A DNA stretch of 64,000 nt from Odobenus rosmarus divergens (GCF_000321225.1 NW_004450398.1:1525198-1589197), one strand, 5' to 3'. Counted from the first letter of the stretch, positions 14,641 through 34,462 are shown. Translations and numbers: made by a program. The notes: generated from the letters alone by a model not told the origin.

Positions 14641-16317
14641 TGAGAAGATACATATTTTTCATAATATATTGCCTATGTAGGGAGACTATATTGATCGTAT
14701 TTATTGACTGCATGTTAAATATATAGTAAAATATATTGAATAAGCAGACTATATTACATATGTATGTACTGAGTGCATATTGCACGCACACACACACCCT
14801 GTGCGTTTTGTGTATGTATGGATATATAGCAGAGGCACCTGCAGCTGGGTCTTCACTGTTTCGGGAAGTGGGAGCCGGGCTCCCAGCTTGTTGATCCGTG
14901 GGCCTCACCTGGGGCTTTTGTAGGAGTCAGAGAGCAGCCCAAAGGAAAGGGGCCATCTGCCTCACAAGGTGGTCCTCCAGCCAGTAAGTGCCCCGGCCAG
15001 CTGTCAAGCCAGGCAGCCTGGCCCCACAGCAGGGTTCTTACCTTGACACGACTGGCCCCTTGGGCCAGATCATTCTTTATTGGGGGGGTTGTCCTGTGCA
15101 TTGTGGGATGTTAGCAGCACCCCTTTCCCCGTTGTGACCACCGAAAGCATCTCCAGGTGGTGCGCCGTAGCCCCCTTTGGGAACAGCCGCTTTATCTGCT
15201 GAACCTCATGACGTGCCGGGAAGCCCCAGGACAGGCCCGCTTCCTCTCATCTGGCCCCCAGAGCGCGCTCTGACCCCCCTGCCACGGGCCTGCCCCTTCC
15301 CTCCCGGAGATTGGCAGCACCAGCCCCAGAGAGCACAAGACAGCTGCTCTTAGTCACAGCTCGGGAAAGGGAGTGAATTGTTCGCACTGGGGACGTCCCC
15401 CGGGCTGGGGGTGAGTTGCTGAGGACCTTGTTCCTGAAAATGGCTTTTCAGGGATGCCTCAGTGCACACCAAGCAGCTCCTTGCCCCCCCCCCCCGGAGT
15501 GCTGAGGGGGCCCTGCCTGGTTGCCCAGGGGACCGACCTCCCCGCCTTCAGCGTGGAACGCCCTTGCCCCTCGCTATTATTGGTGGGCAGGAGACAAGAT
15601 TGGTTTTTCGGTCCAGAAACAAAACCAGGACTCTTGTGTTCAATCGAGAGCAAATTCCCCAGCCTGACCCTCCGCAGAGAGGCCCAGGAGCTTCGACGTG
15701 GGGGGCAGTGGGCTGCGTAGCCACGAGCATCAGTGGGCGATGCCAGGGGAGGCCTGAAGAGAAGCAGGGAGGATGCCAGGGAGAGGGCACAGCTCACGGT
15801 TACCATCCGGTATTCTAAGAATAAGAAGCCCAAGTCTCGAGTCTTTATTAAACACCGATTGTATACAGCCAAGGGTTTGAGAGACTGTGTAGACCGTGGT
15901 GTATCAGAGCTGATGGTGGGAATCCAGCAGGCTGGTTGTTAAATGCAGCCATTATTAGCGATTGGGTTAGCGATAAGTCCCGTTAGAAACAAAGGTGGTG
16001 AGTACTCAAAACCGTCGCCTGCCCGTGACCTCCATGCTCAAGGTCGTTTGCACCTGCTGTCGCCGCATGTGGAAATCGGATGGGCTCTGGTGCGTCCGTG
16101 CGGCTCTTCCCGAGTCTGCGTGCCGTGCCAGCACATGGACAGCTGGAGAGGGGCCCCAGTGGGAGTCGTGGCACCCTGGAAGTCAGCAGGTGCTACAGAT
16201 CAGGGCTTTCCTTTTTCTTGTGTTTTTTTGGGTGTTTTCTTTTGTTTGTTTTGTCATCCCCCCAGCCCCCCCCCCCGCAACGCCCTGCCAGCCCGGAGGA
16301 CACTGGTTAAGAGTGTG
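14640..16317. other. Intron 7, middle part, AT-rich patch then unclassified
   Basis: AT-rich palindromic-looking sequence at about 14645-14790 (repeated tatat and 'gactatatt' words) is followed by a short CA run. 'C' homopolymers are at 15485-15495 and 16266-16276. No exon is supported. Confidence 0.45.
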
Positions 16318-16525
16318 GGTTTAGGAGCTAAGTGGCTTGGGTTCAGTTCTTGACTCAGGGCTGAGACCACTGACACCTGACTTAGGTGCTCAGAGAGTCG
16401 CGAATCTTCTCTGTTAAGTGGGAACAGTGACAGCCGCTCCCCATAGGGCGTTGTGAAGGTCAAATGGGATGATGCATGCACATGGCCTAGAACAGTGCCT
16501 GGCACACACTCTGTACAAAGTGACC
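16318..16525 (+). mobile_element. MIR fragment
   Basis: 'gtgggtttaggagctaagtg', 'tcttctctgttaagtggga' and 'cctagaacagtgcctggcac' follow MIR order. Confidence 0.75.
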
Positions 16526-17640
16526 GGGGCCGGTGGCAGTGGTAGTATTGTGTGTCCTTGTTCTTAGTGGATAGGCTTCTCCCTTCTCTCCCTGCTGGAG
16601 GGGGAACTGGGACGAGCTGCCGAGATCCTTCCTGCCATGCCTGGCTCTGGAAAGCTAGTCCTGATGCCAACACTTGGGGCTGGAGGCCCGCCTGGAGGAG
16701 GAGCAGCACACCCGGGTGGATACCTGGCCCTCCCAGGTGGGAAGATGCCCGCCCTTGCCAGGCACAGCAGTGTGCATCCTTGCTGGAGGACATAAAAGCA
16801 TGCTTGTCTAAGCCCAGAGAATCTTGGGTTCTGCTGGGGAAAGCTGGAAGGAAACAGATCTGACCCATCCAGAAGGCAGGCAGCAGGCCTGGAATTAAGA
16901 GGCCCCGGGGTAGCTGCCCCAAGGCGGCGGGACAGAGAGTCTTTAAGGCTGACAGCAGTCAGGGCCAGCCATGACGGTGGCAGTCACCTCCCCGACAAGG
17001 GGCTGGCTTGGGTGTCCTGCACAAGGAAGCAAAGGCAGAGCTAAGGGTAACCACCGGCTCCGCTAAGAGAAGGCATGTCATGGGAATGCTGCATGGACCC
17101 TGGGGTGGAGGCAGACGTGCTGGCAGAGAGGTGGGTGGGCTGAGCTGGCCAGTGAGGGGCCTGGTTTGCAGCCTGTGTCTTGCTGAGCCAAGCTGTGTGC
17201 ATGGGAACTGGGTCCCCACCACTCACAGCACGGGAGGCCCGAGGCTAGGCACGCTGCTCCCAGCCCCAGCGGACCCCTGTCTGGCTGGATGTGTGTGGGG
17301 GGCTCACTGCTGGCCTTGGCCAAGCCTGGGGAAAGCGTGGGGGCTGCCAGCAGGGAGCGAGGACCAAGCTGTGTATCTCCTGAAACCTAAGGAGTGCGTG
17401 CTCTGAATACAGTTCTTTATTTCCTTGGGTGTATTTGGACCCTCAGCAGCTGTGCTGGTCAGGCCTGCAGACAAGGGACAGAACCTGCAAAACCATTCTT
17501 AGCCATCTCTGCTCGTAATTCTGAAAAAACGTTCTTGTATTTCTTTTTCTTGTTTATTATATTTTTTTCACTTAAAATATTAGAAAAGATGGCCACCTCA
17601 CTGTATGAAATCTGCTAAGGCTCCTTAGAATAACTAGATC
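16526..17640. other. Intron 7, later part, contains a short element repeated in intron 9
   Basis: The only notable item is the 62-bp stretch at 16782-16843, which has a close copy at 24070-24131. The rest is unclassified. Confidence 0.5.
16782..16843. repeat. 62-bp element, copy A (see 24070-24131)
   Basis: Fifty-six of 62 bases match the stretch in intron 9 without gaps, including GTCTAAGCCCAGAGAATCTT. Flanks do not align. It could be a low-copy repeat or a shared functional element. Confidence 0.85.
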
Positions 17641-17790
17641 GTGGCCATGGTGAACACTTACTGAGCTTTTATCAGAGCGTAAAGCCCACAAATGCAGATA
17701 GCATGTCTGTTTTTCTCCCCACCATGTCCCTAGTGCAGGGCCCGACACATAGTAGGCACCCAATAAATGCTTGTTAAAGAATAAAAATGG
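17641..17790. mobile_element. MIR/L2-like 3' end
   Basis: 'acatagtaggcacccaataa' and 'atgcttgtt' are the usual 3' wording of MIR/L2-class repeats. Confidence 0.5.
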
Positions 17791-17869
17791 CCCAGCCTGT
17801 GTTCCAGGGATTCCGTGGAGAGGAGCCCAGACATGGGGCCTCATTCCATTGGGTCTCAGGACACCTTAG

Positions 17870-18867
<998 letters not shown>

Positions 18868-19050
18868 TTATTTTTTTTAAAGATTATTTGAGAGAGAGAG
18901 TGTGTGGGGGGAGGGGGAAGTGCAAGCGCAGAAGGAGATGGAGAGAGAGAGACTCTTAGGCTTCGTGCTGAGCATGGAGCCCAGCGCGGAGCTTGATCTC
19001 ATGACCCTGAGAGCATGACCTGAGCTGAAATCAAGAGTTTGATTTACAAA
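18868..19050 (-). mobile_element. SINEC, inverted, lacking its head
   Basis: 'ttttttaaagattatttgag' in outline at the left and 'gagcatgacctgagctgaaa' in outline at the right. It stops at 'tcaagagttt' without the usual 'ctgagccacccagg' end, so the 5' head is deleted. Confidence 0.85.
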
Positions 19051-19089
19051 CTCTTACAGGGGACACCCCTGTATTCTCTCATTTAACCC

Positions 19090-19255
19090 CCACAAGGACC
19101 CCCGTGGGGTAGGTGGCTTTATTGTATTTCCTACTTCACGTTTGTGGAAGAAAGCCAAGGCACAGAGGAGTTGGGAAACTGGCCCAAAGTCACACAGCAG
19201 AGTTGAGATTTGAACCCAGGTGGTCTGGGCTTCTTCATCCAGTACCTATGGGCTT
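19090..19255. mobile_element. MIR-class fragment
   Basis: 'cccaaagtcacacagcagag' and 'gagatttgaacccaggtgg' are MIR-class wording. Confidence 0.6.
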
Positions 19256-20592
<1,337 letters not shown>

Positions 20593-20669
20593 TGATTGGA
20601 CACGGGGTGACCTGCTTCTGTCGGGGCCTTGTACCAATCCCTCCTAGTACCTGTGGGGACAGACCAGAG

Positions 20670-20890
20670 AGATCTTGGGTTTGAGTCTCAACAGTGTCCC
20701 CCCCCAGCTGTGTGATTCTGAGCAAGTGACCTAACCTCTCTGAGCCCGTTTTCTGATCTGGAAGACGGGGATAGAACAAGTACCTCCCTCGCGGGCTGGT
20801 GGTAAGACACAGGATGATGCGCGTAAATCGATTCTCCCGGAGTCTGAGCACTTAAAATGAGAGCTGCTCTTGTTATTGTAGACAAATATG
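20670..20890 (+). mobile_element. MIR
   Basis: 'agctgtgtgattctgagcaa', 'gtgacctaacctctctgagc' and 'tgagcacttaaaatgagagc' are in MIR order. Confidence 0.75.
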
Positions 20891-21164
20891 TCTACTGAGT
20901 CTTGAAACCAAGAAGCATGTGTGAAGGTGGGCCAAGGGTTTGCAACAACCCGGAGGTCTTAGTTAACCCTGACGAAACCTCTGGGAGGTAGGTGTTTGGT
21001 GGCGCCCATATGGCAGGAAAGTGAGGCCCCAGGAGGCTGGCAGCTTACCTGAGGTGGGGCAGCTGGTCCCCCCCTTCTCCACAGGGTGTGTGTCCTCACT
21101 TGTCCAGGGGGCACCGTCACTTGTCACCCCTCACCCTGCTAGGCCAGGCTGGTAGTGGGCTAGG

Positions 21165-21335
21165 ATTTAACGGACGCCAGCAGGGAGCAGGGGTGATCCA
21201 GATTCGGATCCCAGCTCTATCCCTTACCGTGATGGTCTCCAGCCAGGCATTAAACTTTTCTGTGCCTTAGTTTCCCTATCGTGTGGTGGGGGCAACGCGT
21301 AGGGAGACTCTGTAGATGAAGGAGTTATGATGTGT
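21165..21335 (+). mobile_element. MIR fragment
   Basis: 'gattcggatcccagctctat', 'ccaggcattaaacttttctg' and 'tgccttagtttccctatcg' are MIR-like. Confidence 0.65.
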
Positions 21336-21669
21336 GCCAAGTGTCATGCACGCGGCAGGTGTCAGTGCTGTGGCCCCTTGGGGGATACGCAGTGAGCAGA
21401 GCCGGCGGGGTCCCTTGGCTCACAGAGCCCAGGATCTTTGTCACCTGCCTCACCTATCCTCCAGACCAGAACTGGCACCTCTCTGGACCGGTTTCCTCAT
21501 TCTCTTGTCCGGTTCACGAGGACGCAGGTGTGCCGGGCGCGTGCAGGGCCTGTGCTGGGGCTGCGGGCTTGCCTTTTGCAGCCTGACAGGGGTGGGGAGA
21601 GGAAGGGGTGAGGGGCGAGGGATAAGAGGGAGGGGCGAAGAGAGGGGTGGAGGAAGGAGATGGGAGGCA

Positions 21670-21725
21670 GGCAAGAGTATTTTAACCAACTGAGCCACCC
21701 AGGCGCCCTGGCAAGAGTATTTTAA
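21670..21725 (-). mobile_element. 24-bp SINEC head between perfect 16-bp direct repeats
   Basis: The insert at 21686-21709 reads CCAACTGAGCCACCCAGGCG plus CCCT, which is only the 5' head of an inverted SINEC. GGCAAGAGTATTTTAA flanks it at 21670-21685 and 21710-21725. The body and A-tail are absent. TTAA at both deletion edges suggests loss of a full SINE through microhomology. Confidence 0.93.
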
Positions 21726-22340
21726 TATACTTTTTATTGTGGAGTAATTTTAGGTGTTCAGAAGAGTTGCAAAGCTCGAACTGAGTTCCTGTGTGTCCAT
21801 GGCTCAGGGTCCCCAGTGTTAACATATGACGTCACCAGGGTGTATTTGTCACATCCGAGAAACTGACATTAGTATGTTGTTATTAACCAAACCCCAGCTG
21901 TTCAGTTCCCACCACTTTCCCCACAGTGTCCTCTGTCTGTTGCACGGTCCCAACCAGGGTACCCTGTTGCGGGGGGCGGGGGGGCGTGTTTTAAATTACA
22001 CATGAAACTACACAATCAGGAGACTGTGCTAAAGTGTTCCGTTTGATGGTTTTACACCCCCGCAACCACTCCTAGAAGAAGACTGGAGGACATTTCCTGC
22101 TTCCCCCCACTTTTCATGCCCTTCTCCGTCCGTGACCCCAAAGGTCATGGGGATGCTGACCTTTTTTGGCCATCGCTCAGTTTTGTCTGCTCTTGACCTT
22201 CACACTGTGAACTCACGTGCCCCTGGAGTCTGGCTTCTTTCTCCCGTTTTCTCTGTGATACGCGTCAGTGCTGTGCGTATGTGCATGTGCATGTGTGGAC
22301 TCTGTTCCATTTCTGGGAGGCATTCTACCTCTTTGCCATT
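21726..22340. mobile_element. Old L1 3'-type fragment
   Basis: 'tttttattgtggagtaatttt' in outline, 'agttgcaaagctcgaactga', 'gtatgttgttattaaccaaa' and 'ccacagtgtcctctgtctg' follow old L1 3' wording. It is not coding. Confidence 0.5.
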
Positions 22341-23110
22341 TCTTCTCTTAATGGTGTCTCTTGAAGAACTGGAGTTAGAAGTTTCTGGTTTGGGAAATCC
22401 AGCCTAGCCGTCTGTCTGAGCTAGCGCTTCACCTCCCCAGCGTGCTGTCACTTCCTGTTATTGTTTTGTTTTGTTTTCTACCAGCTTTGTGGTTTGGCCT
22501 TTTGGGGAAGGTTGGTTTGGGGCAGGATGAGTGAGCGTTCAAGTCCAGTGAAAAAGAGAAATCGGTTGTAGGAGGGTCCCAGACTTGGAGATAATTTTAT
22601 CTTTTCATCTTTAAACATCAAAAAAGCGAGTGAGAACATGTTAAGCAGACCTGTTTTCCCTGAAGCATAACCAAAGCTTTCTTAAGTGAGAGATTTTTGC
22701 TTTAGGAGCTGGTGTTCTGATTCTTGTGAAGTCAAGGAAGGCTGACAGTTTGGGGCAGACCCCCGGGGCAGCCATCCACCCAACAGGGTCATTACTGTCC
22801 AGGCTGCTCCAGGAGCCCTGGCCTGAGCCTGGGAGTCCTGGTCCTGCAGCAACCGGTGAGGTGAGCCCAGGGGCTCCAGCTGCCCGGCCTTCCCCACAGC
22901 GCTCCACCACGCCCCTGGCTCCATCCGGATCCTGGGAGGGCCCGAGGCCACCCCGCCTACCGTCCACAGAACTGGAGGAGGCGGGGGCCTCCTCCCACGT
23001 GCTTGAGTGGCTTCTCTCCACTTTTCATAACCGCTGCGCTCCCTCCCCTGTATGCAGAAAACCGGGAGGGTTTGTTTTCATTTGCCCAATCTAGAATAAC
23101 AGTGGATGTG
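22341..23110. other. Intron 9, middle, unclassified
   Basis: No repeat core or exon is recognised. A GC-rich island-like stretch covers about 22750-23000. Confidence 0.45.
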
Positions 23111-23620
23111 CTTTTCCAAGCCGCACATCCCCTTCCTTTCGCAAAGAAAACACACACACGGAGACTCACATGCCCTGAGGACACTCACCTGAGGCCATAC
23201 GGAGCCACACACACCTGCACACTGGGACGTATGGAGACATACACCCAAGACGCACGCACACATACCTGAACGTGTAGATGTCCGCACCCAGACATATCAT
23301 ATATGTACAACCCCCCCCCCCCCCGCCCAGGATACTCACAGGGACAAGTGGGGATATGCACTCACACCTGGGTACACACATGCACCCTAGGATACATTGG
23401 CTGCACACATACACACGTTAGGACACGCATGGATACACACAAGGCACACACTGATGTTGGCACGTGCACACACACACACCAGGACACACTCAAGCATGTG
23501 CATCCACATGCACTGGGACGCACGCACCAGGATATACGTGTGTGCTGGGATACATGTGCACACACATCTGGGAATACACACGCTCACACATACCACCCAG
23601 ATGAGTTCACACATGCGAAA
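23111..23620. repeat. Degenerate CA-rich tandem sequence
   Basis: Alternating CACA words separated by GGGA/GGAC words recur over 500 bp. A C homopolymer interrupts it at about 23311-23324. The open frames on both strands here are composition artefacts. Confidence 0.85.
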
Positions 23621-24520
<900 letters not shown>

Positions 24521-24523
24521 TAG

Positions 24524-25239
<716 letters not shown>

Positions 25240-25720
25240 TATAGTGACTGAGGAGGGCCTATGTGTTCTGACCACGGGCCAGATTAGCACCCCGTGGCTT
25301 CATCTCCTACATCCCTCACCCCCTACTGCTCCCCAGCCACACCAGTCTGCCTCTTGTTCCTCAAACACTCCAGGCCCACTTCTGCCACAGGCCCTTTGCA
25401 TGTGCTATTCTCCCTTCCTGGGATGCTCTTCCCCTGGACATCCCCAGGCTTCGCTTCTTCATTTCCTATAGGTCTTTGTTTAAAACCCACTTTCACTGTG
25501 GTGTCCTCCTTGGCTATTTCACCTCAAATTGTTTCCCCACTTAATTTTTCCCTCTTTAGTACTTAGCACCTCATGTGTTCTATATTTCACATCTTCCCCT
25601 TGTTTGCTGTCAGTCTTCCTGCACGAGAACATAAGCTTCAGGTGGCTCCCGTCACCTAGCACCTAGCTCCTTGCTGGGCACATAGTACATGCTCAGTAAA
25701 TATTTCTGTAAGAGTGGATG
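25240..25720 (+). mobile_element. L2 3' fragment
   Basis: 'ccaggccctttgcatgtgct' in outline, 'tcttcccctggacatcccc' and 'ctgggcacatagtacatgc' follow the L2 3' end. Confidence 0.7.
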
Positions 25721-26598
<878 letters not shown>

Positions 26599-26639
26599 TG
26601 ACCTAGTACCTGGAAGGGAGACCCGAGACTGAGGAGGGA

Positions 26640-26970
26640 TGGTATCTGCGAATCTCAGATCCCTTCTGGGGCCAGAGAGGTTCCTTTAAACAGGGGCCTC
26701 TGGCCATAGTTCCTAAACCTAAAAGTGAAACTTCAAAAAATAAGTTCAGCTGATTTTCAGAAATCTTTTCCATGATGGTCCGTGAGTTGAGTGCCTGGAG
26801 CCCGACAGCCTGGGTTCAAATCCAAGCTCAGTCACTTCCTACCTGCGTGCCTTTGGACAAGTTACTAAACCTTTCTGAGCCTCTGTTTCTACATCTGTGA
26901 AGTGGGGATGATAATACTACCTCCCTCATAGAGGGAGCATAAACTGAGTCAAAACACAAAGACTTTTAGA
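26640..26970 (+). mobile_element. MIR and flanks
   Basis: 'cctgggttcaaatccaagct', 'acaagttactaaacctttct' and 'aagtggggatgataatact' (about 26805-26930) are MIR core wording. Confidence 0.75.
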
Positions 26971-27039
26971 ACATTTTCAGTGCCGTATGTGTGGCCGTTT
27001 TAAAGTTTCAAAGCAGACAGTGAAGTAGAAATGGAAAAT

Positions 27040-27520
27040 TAAAGCCTACCTTCTTCTTCCCTTGGCCCTCAAGTCCCATTTCCTGAAGGCATTCACTGTG
27101 AAGAGTTCTCTTCTATATCCCAACAGAACTTGGAGTGTATGGTCGAGTATGTCCATGTATCTCCTAAACAGTAGCAACTCAGGATCATGTTATACTTGCT
27201 GTTGTGTTCCTTGCTTTTTGCCTTTGGTGTTTCTGGGGGCTCTTTCCACATCAGGGCATGTGGACTCTTATCACTGCTTCATGATATCCTATTAGGAGCT
27301 TGCACCGTAATCCATTTTACCAGTCCCCACTGATGGGCATTTTGGTCATTTCTGGGTTTTTGCCAAGAGAAACAACCAGCAAAATGAACCTCTCTGCGCA
27401 TCCATCTTTGGGACCTTGTGCTAATCCAGCCATAGAATAATTTCCCAGAGGACAGATAGCCAAGTTACAGGATGTACACATTTAAAAGTCTGTGATACTG
27501 CTGAATTACCTTCTAAAGAA
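27040..27520 (-). mobile_element. L1 3' fragment
   Basis: 'gtgttccttgctttttgcc', 'tatcactgcttcatgatatcc' in outline and 'tgggcattttggtcatttct' follow antisense L1 3' wording. Confidence 0.6.
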
Positions 27521-30260
<2,740 letters not shown>

Positions 30261-30489
30261 TTGGCACCCCTTCCATCTCCTTCCCCCAGGCCCCTGTGGC
30301 TTGTCCAAGAGAGGGTGCTCTGTGCCCTGTTCCGAGCCCTTCTAATTTATGGAGAACAGGGAGCTTATCCAAACATTGCCATCTGGGTGCCTGGTGGTTT
30401 CTGTACAAATGCCCTTGGAGATATCTGGGAGGAATGATGGAAAGCACAATAGATGGAAAGAAGGGAAGGTGGCTGGAAGGATAAAAGGA

Positions 30490-31075
30490 GGGATGGATAG
30501 ACGGATGGATGGATGGATGGATGGATCGGCGGAGAGATGGATGGATGGACGGATGGATGGACAGATGGATGGACGGACGGTTGGATGGATAGATGGATGG
30601 ATGGATGGATTGGCGGAGAGATGGATGGATGGACGGTTGGATGGATGGACAGATGGATGGATCGGCGGTGAGAGGGATGGATGGACGGTTGGTGGATGGA
30701 TGGATTGGCGGAGAGATGGATGGATGGACGGTTGGATGGATGGACGGATGGACGGACGGTTGGATGGATAGATGGATGGCTGGATGGATGGATTGGCAGA
30801 GAGATGGATGGATGGACGGTTGGATGGACAGAGGGATGGATGGACGGTTGGATGGATGGATGGATGGATGGATGGATCGGCGGAGAGAGGGATGGATGGA
30901 CGGTTGGATGGATGGACAGATGGATGGATCGGCGGTGAGAGGGATGGATGGACGGTTGGATGGATGGACGGTTGGATGGATGGATGGGTAGATGGATGGA
31001 TGGATGGACAGATGGATGGGAAGGATCAAAGAGTGACTGAAAAGATGTCTGGATGGATGGGCAGATGGAAGGAAG
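30490..31075. repeat. GGAT minisatellite with higher-order units
   Basis: About 590 bp of GGAT, GGAC and GGTT units. A marker word of the form ATYGGCRGWGAGA recurs seven times at about 30525, 30608, 30660, 30707, 30790, 30876 and 30928, giving variable units of about 45-90 bp. Long frames on both strands (DGWMDG- and HPSIHP-like) come from the repeat. Confidence 0.95.
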
Positions 31076-31545
31076 GAGGGACAGAAAGGACTCATTCATT
31101 CATCAGTTGAGAACCAACCAGGCCAGGTGTATTATTCAGGGTTCCCCAGAGAAAGAGAACCGGTAACATGTATTATATCTAGAAAGAGATTTATTGTAGG
31201 GAATTGGCTCACACGATTATGGAGACTGACAGGTTCCAAGATCTGTGGTCAGCAAGCTGGAGACCAGGAAAGCTGATGGTATAGTGTTAGTCTGAGTCTG
31301 AAGGCCTGAGAGCCGATTGTATAGTTTCAGTCTGAGGTCTGAGACCTGGAAGGAGCTGACATTTCAGTTTAGGCTGAAGGCAGGAAAAAAGGTGATGTCC
31401 CAGCTCAGAGACAGTCAGGAGGAATTACCCTGTGGTCGGGGAAGAGTCTGCCTTTTGTTTGATCCACGCCTTCGACTGATTGGGTGTGGCCCACCTACAT
31501 TATGGAGGGCACTCTGCTTGACTCAGTTTATTGATTTAAATGTTA

Positions 31546-31718
31546 GGGGCGCCTGGGTGGCTCAGACGGTTAAGTGTCTGCCTTCAGCTCAGGTCGCGAT
31601 CCTGGGGTCTTGGGATCGAGCCCCACGTTGGGCTCGCTGCTGAGCAGGGAGCTCTGTCCCTCTGCCTGCCACTCCGCCTGCTTGTACTCTCTCTCTGTTT
31701 AATAAAAAAAAAAAAATC
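31546..31718 (+). mobile_element. SINEC with 10-bp target-site duplication
   Basis: Head 'ggggcgcctgggtggctcag', full body and A-tail. TTAAATGTTA flanks it at 31536-31545 and 31719-31728. Confidence 0.96.
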
Positions 31719-31734
31719 TTAAATGTTAAATTCA

Positions 31735-31926
31735 GGGGTGTCAGGGTGGCTCAGTTAAGCATCGAACTCTTGGTTTTGGCTCAGGTCGTGAACTCACAGT
31801 TGTGGGATTGAGCCCCGCATCAGGCTCTGTGCTCAGCACGGAGTCTGCCTAAGATTCTCTCTCCCTTTCCCCCACACCCTTCCCCTGCGCTCTCTCTCTC
31901 TTTCTAAAATAAATAAATCTAAAAAA
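31735..31926 (+). mobile_element. Older SINEC with 14-bp target-site duplication
   Basis: 'gtcagggtggctcagttaag', 'ttttggctcaggtcgtgaac' and A-tail. AAATGTTAAATTCA is at 31721-31734 and 31927-31940. The SINE at 31546 later entered the left copy of this duplication. Confidence 0.94.
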
Positions 31927-32060
31927 AAATGTTAAATTCATCCAGAAACACGCACAGAAACACCCACAATTATGTGTGATGAAATATCTCAGCACCCCTC
32001 AGCCCAGTCAAATCAACACAAAATGACCCATCAACCAGGCCTTCAGCATGCCTAGTGAAT

Positions 32061-32330
32061 GAAACATGGGTCCCTGCTCTCAGGGAGCTCAGGATCTTGC
32101 AAGGGAGACACACAGATTATAGCATCTGAGTGTGACCTAGAAGTTTTGTGCTGGACTCTCAGAGGAAGGAGTGATAGATTTGGCCTGGGGGTGGGGAATG
32201 TGGGAAGGGAGTGATGTGGGAATTCAGGGAAGACTTCCCAGAGGTGGTAACATGTGAACCAGGCCCTAAAGAATCAGTAAGGATTTTTGCTGTGGAACAT
32301 TTGCCCAGCAAATGTGGAACTTGATGATTT
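32061..32330. mobile_element. Ancient interspersed repeat fragment
   Basis: 'ctctcagggagctcaggatct' in outline and 'tcagggaagacttcccagag' follow the old family seen at 29766. Confidence 0.45.
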
Positions 32331-32361
32331 GAAAAGGTGGTGCCCTTTTGTTTGGGCTTAG

Positions 32362-33084
<723 letters not shown>

Positions 33085-33990
33085 TGTAAAAATGAGCTTT
33101 GTAGAGGTATGGTCTACTTTTAATAAGCAGTGTGTGTTTAAAGTATACAGTTTGATAAGTTTGGACATATGTACGCACACTCATAATGATGAGCAACCAC
33201 CACTTCTATCTAATTCTAAAACATTCTCATCACCCCAAAGGAGACCCCATCCCCATTTAACAGTCAGTCCCCATCCTGTCCTCCCCCAGCCCCTGGCAAC
33301 CACTAATCTGCTTTGGGTCTCTATGGATTGACCTGTTCTGGACATTTCATATAAATGGAATCAGACAACACGTGGCCTGTTGTGTCCGGCGTCTCTCACT
33401 GAGCATGATGTTTTGAGACTCCTCCGTGTAGCATGGATCGGTCCTCCGTCCCTCTTGAGGACTGAATAACATTCCACGGTATGGAGAGACTCCATTGCGT
33501 TTATCCACTCACCTGCTGATGGACATTCGGGTTGTTTCCACCTTTTGGCGACTGGGAATGATGCTACTCGTGTCATTTTGTGCGTGTGTGTCTGGCTTCT
33601 TTGGCTTAAATTTTGTTGGTGAGATCCATCTCTGTGGCTGTCCATATTTCTGCTTTGTTCATGCTCCCTGCTGTGCAGCGTTCCATGGTAGGAACATACC
33701 AGAATTTCTTTACCCATCCTACTTTTGGTGGACTTTTGGATAATTTCCAGTTTCTGGCTTATTACAGGTAGTCCTATGAATATTCTTGCACATGTCTTTG
33801 GATGAAGGCATGCACGTGTTTCGGCTGGGCATATGCTCAGGAATGGAGTTAGTGGGTCGTGGGGTCCTTGAATATCCATTTTGTGGGTGGGGAGTTCTAT
33901 TTTACGTGATTATTCTCCCATTGATGGACGTTTAGGTTGTTGGCACCCTTTTACTCTTGTAAGAAGTCATTGCTATGTACATCTGAGGGG
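33085..33990 (-). mobile_element. L1 3' fragment
   Basis: 'gcctgttgtgtccggcgtc', 'ggactgaataacattccacg' and 'ctcacctgctgatggacatt' follow antisense L1 3' wording. Frames are short and broken. Confidence 0.65.
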
Positions 33991-34444
33991 GATCGGGGAC
34001 AGTGGCGGGGCATTTGCTGACGTGTTCACACCTTTACCAATCATCAGGTGTGAACCCATAGGGCCCAAGGACACAAAGATGGTCAGGACACAGTCTGTGC
34101 CCTTAAAGCCTCTTGGGCTAGAGCTGGGGCTGGCAAGCAACGAGAATGAGGTGGTGGGCAGGGTCTGAAGACTTTTTTTAGAATCTGCATCCTTTTTGTC
34201 TGTTATTTTCACACCTGGAATGGAGAGTCCTATCCCAAGATATATTTAGCACAAACACAGTGATAGTGGTAACAATGCTTGGCCTCAGTGTTGGAGGGGC
34301 GATAGGGAGCTGTGGGGACTGTAGCCAGTGGGAAATGCATGTAGCAGCCACCGTCCAGCTCTGGTTTCTTATTGCCCCTTGTGGTGGTGGGGGGGGAGGC
34401 AGGCCAGTACTTCTCTTTTTGGAGAAGCCAATCTGGATTTTATA
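33991..34444. other. Intron 15, middle, unclassified
   Basis: Short old-repeat-like phrases only (for example 'aaggacacaaagatggtcag'). No exon is seen. Confidence 0.4.
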
Positions 34445-34462
34445 TGTAGTCACCTAATTTTT

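Larger units (their letters stand above)
31115..32060 (+). mobile_element. Old MaLR/LTR-like repeat interrupted by two SINEs
   Basis: 'gggttccccagagaaagaga' , 'attggctcacacgattatgg' and, after the SINEs, 'ttcatccagaaacacgcac' and 'cagcccagtcaaatcaacac' read as one old repeat split by insertions. It shows no coding capacity. Class assignment is tentative. Confidence 0.55.

Noticed and set aside
15172..15288. 38-codon open stretch after 'aaagcatctccag' in intron 7
   Set aside because: It ends in a stop with no usable donor, and shows no family resemblance.
15360..15410. A 51-bp open segment flanked by AG and GTGAGT, phase 0 at both ends
   Set aside because: I considered it as an extra exon between exons 7 and 8. 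The protein alignment is continuous without it, and its residues show no family pattern.
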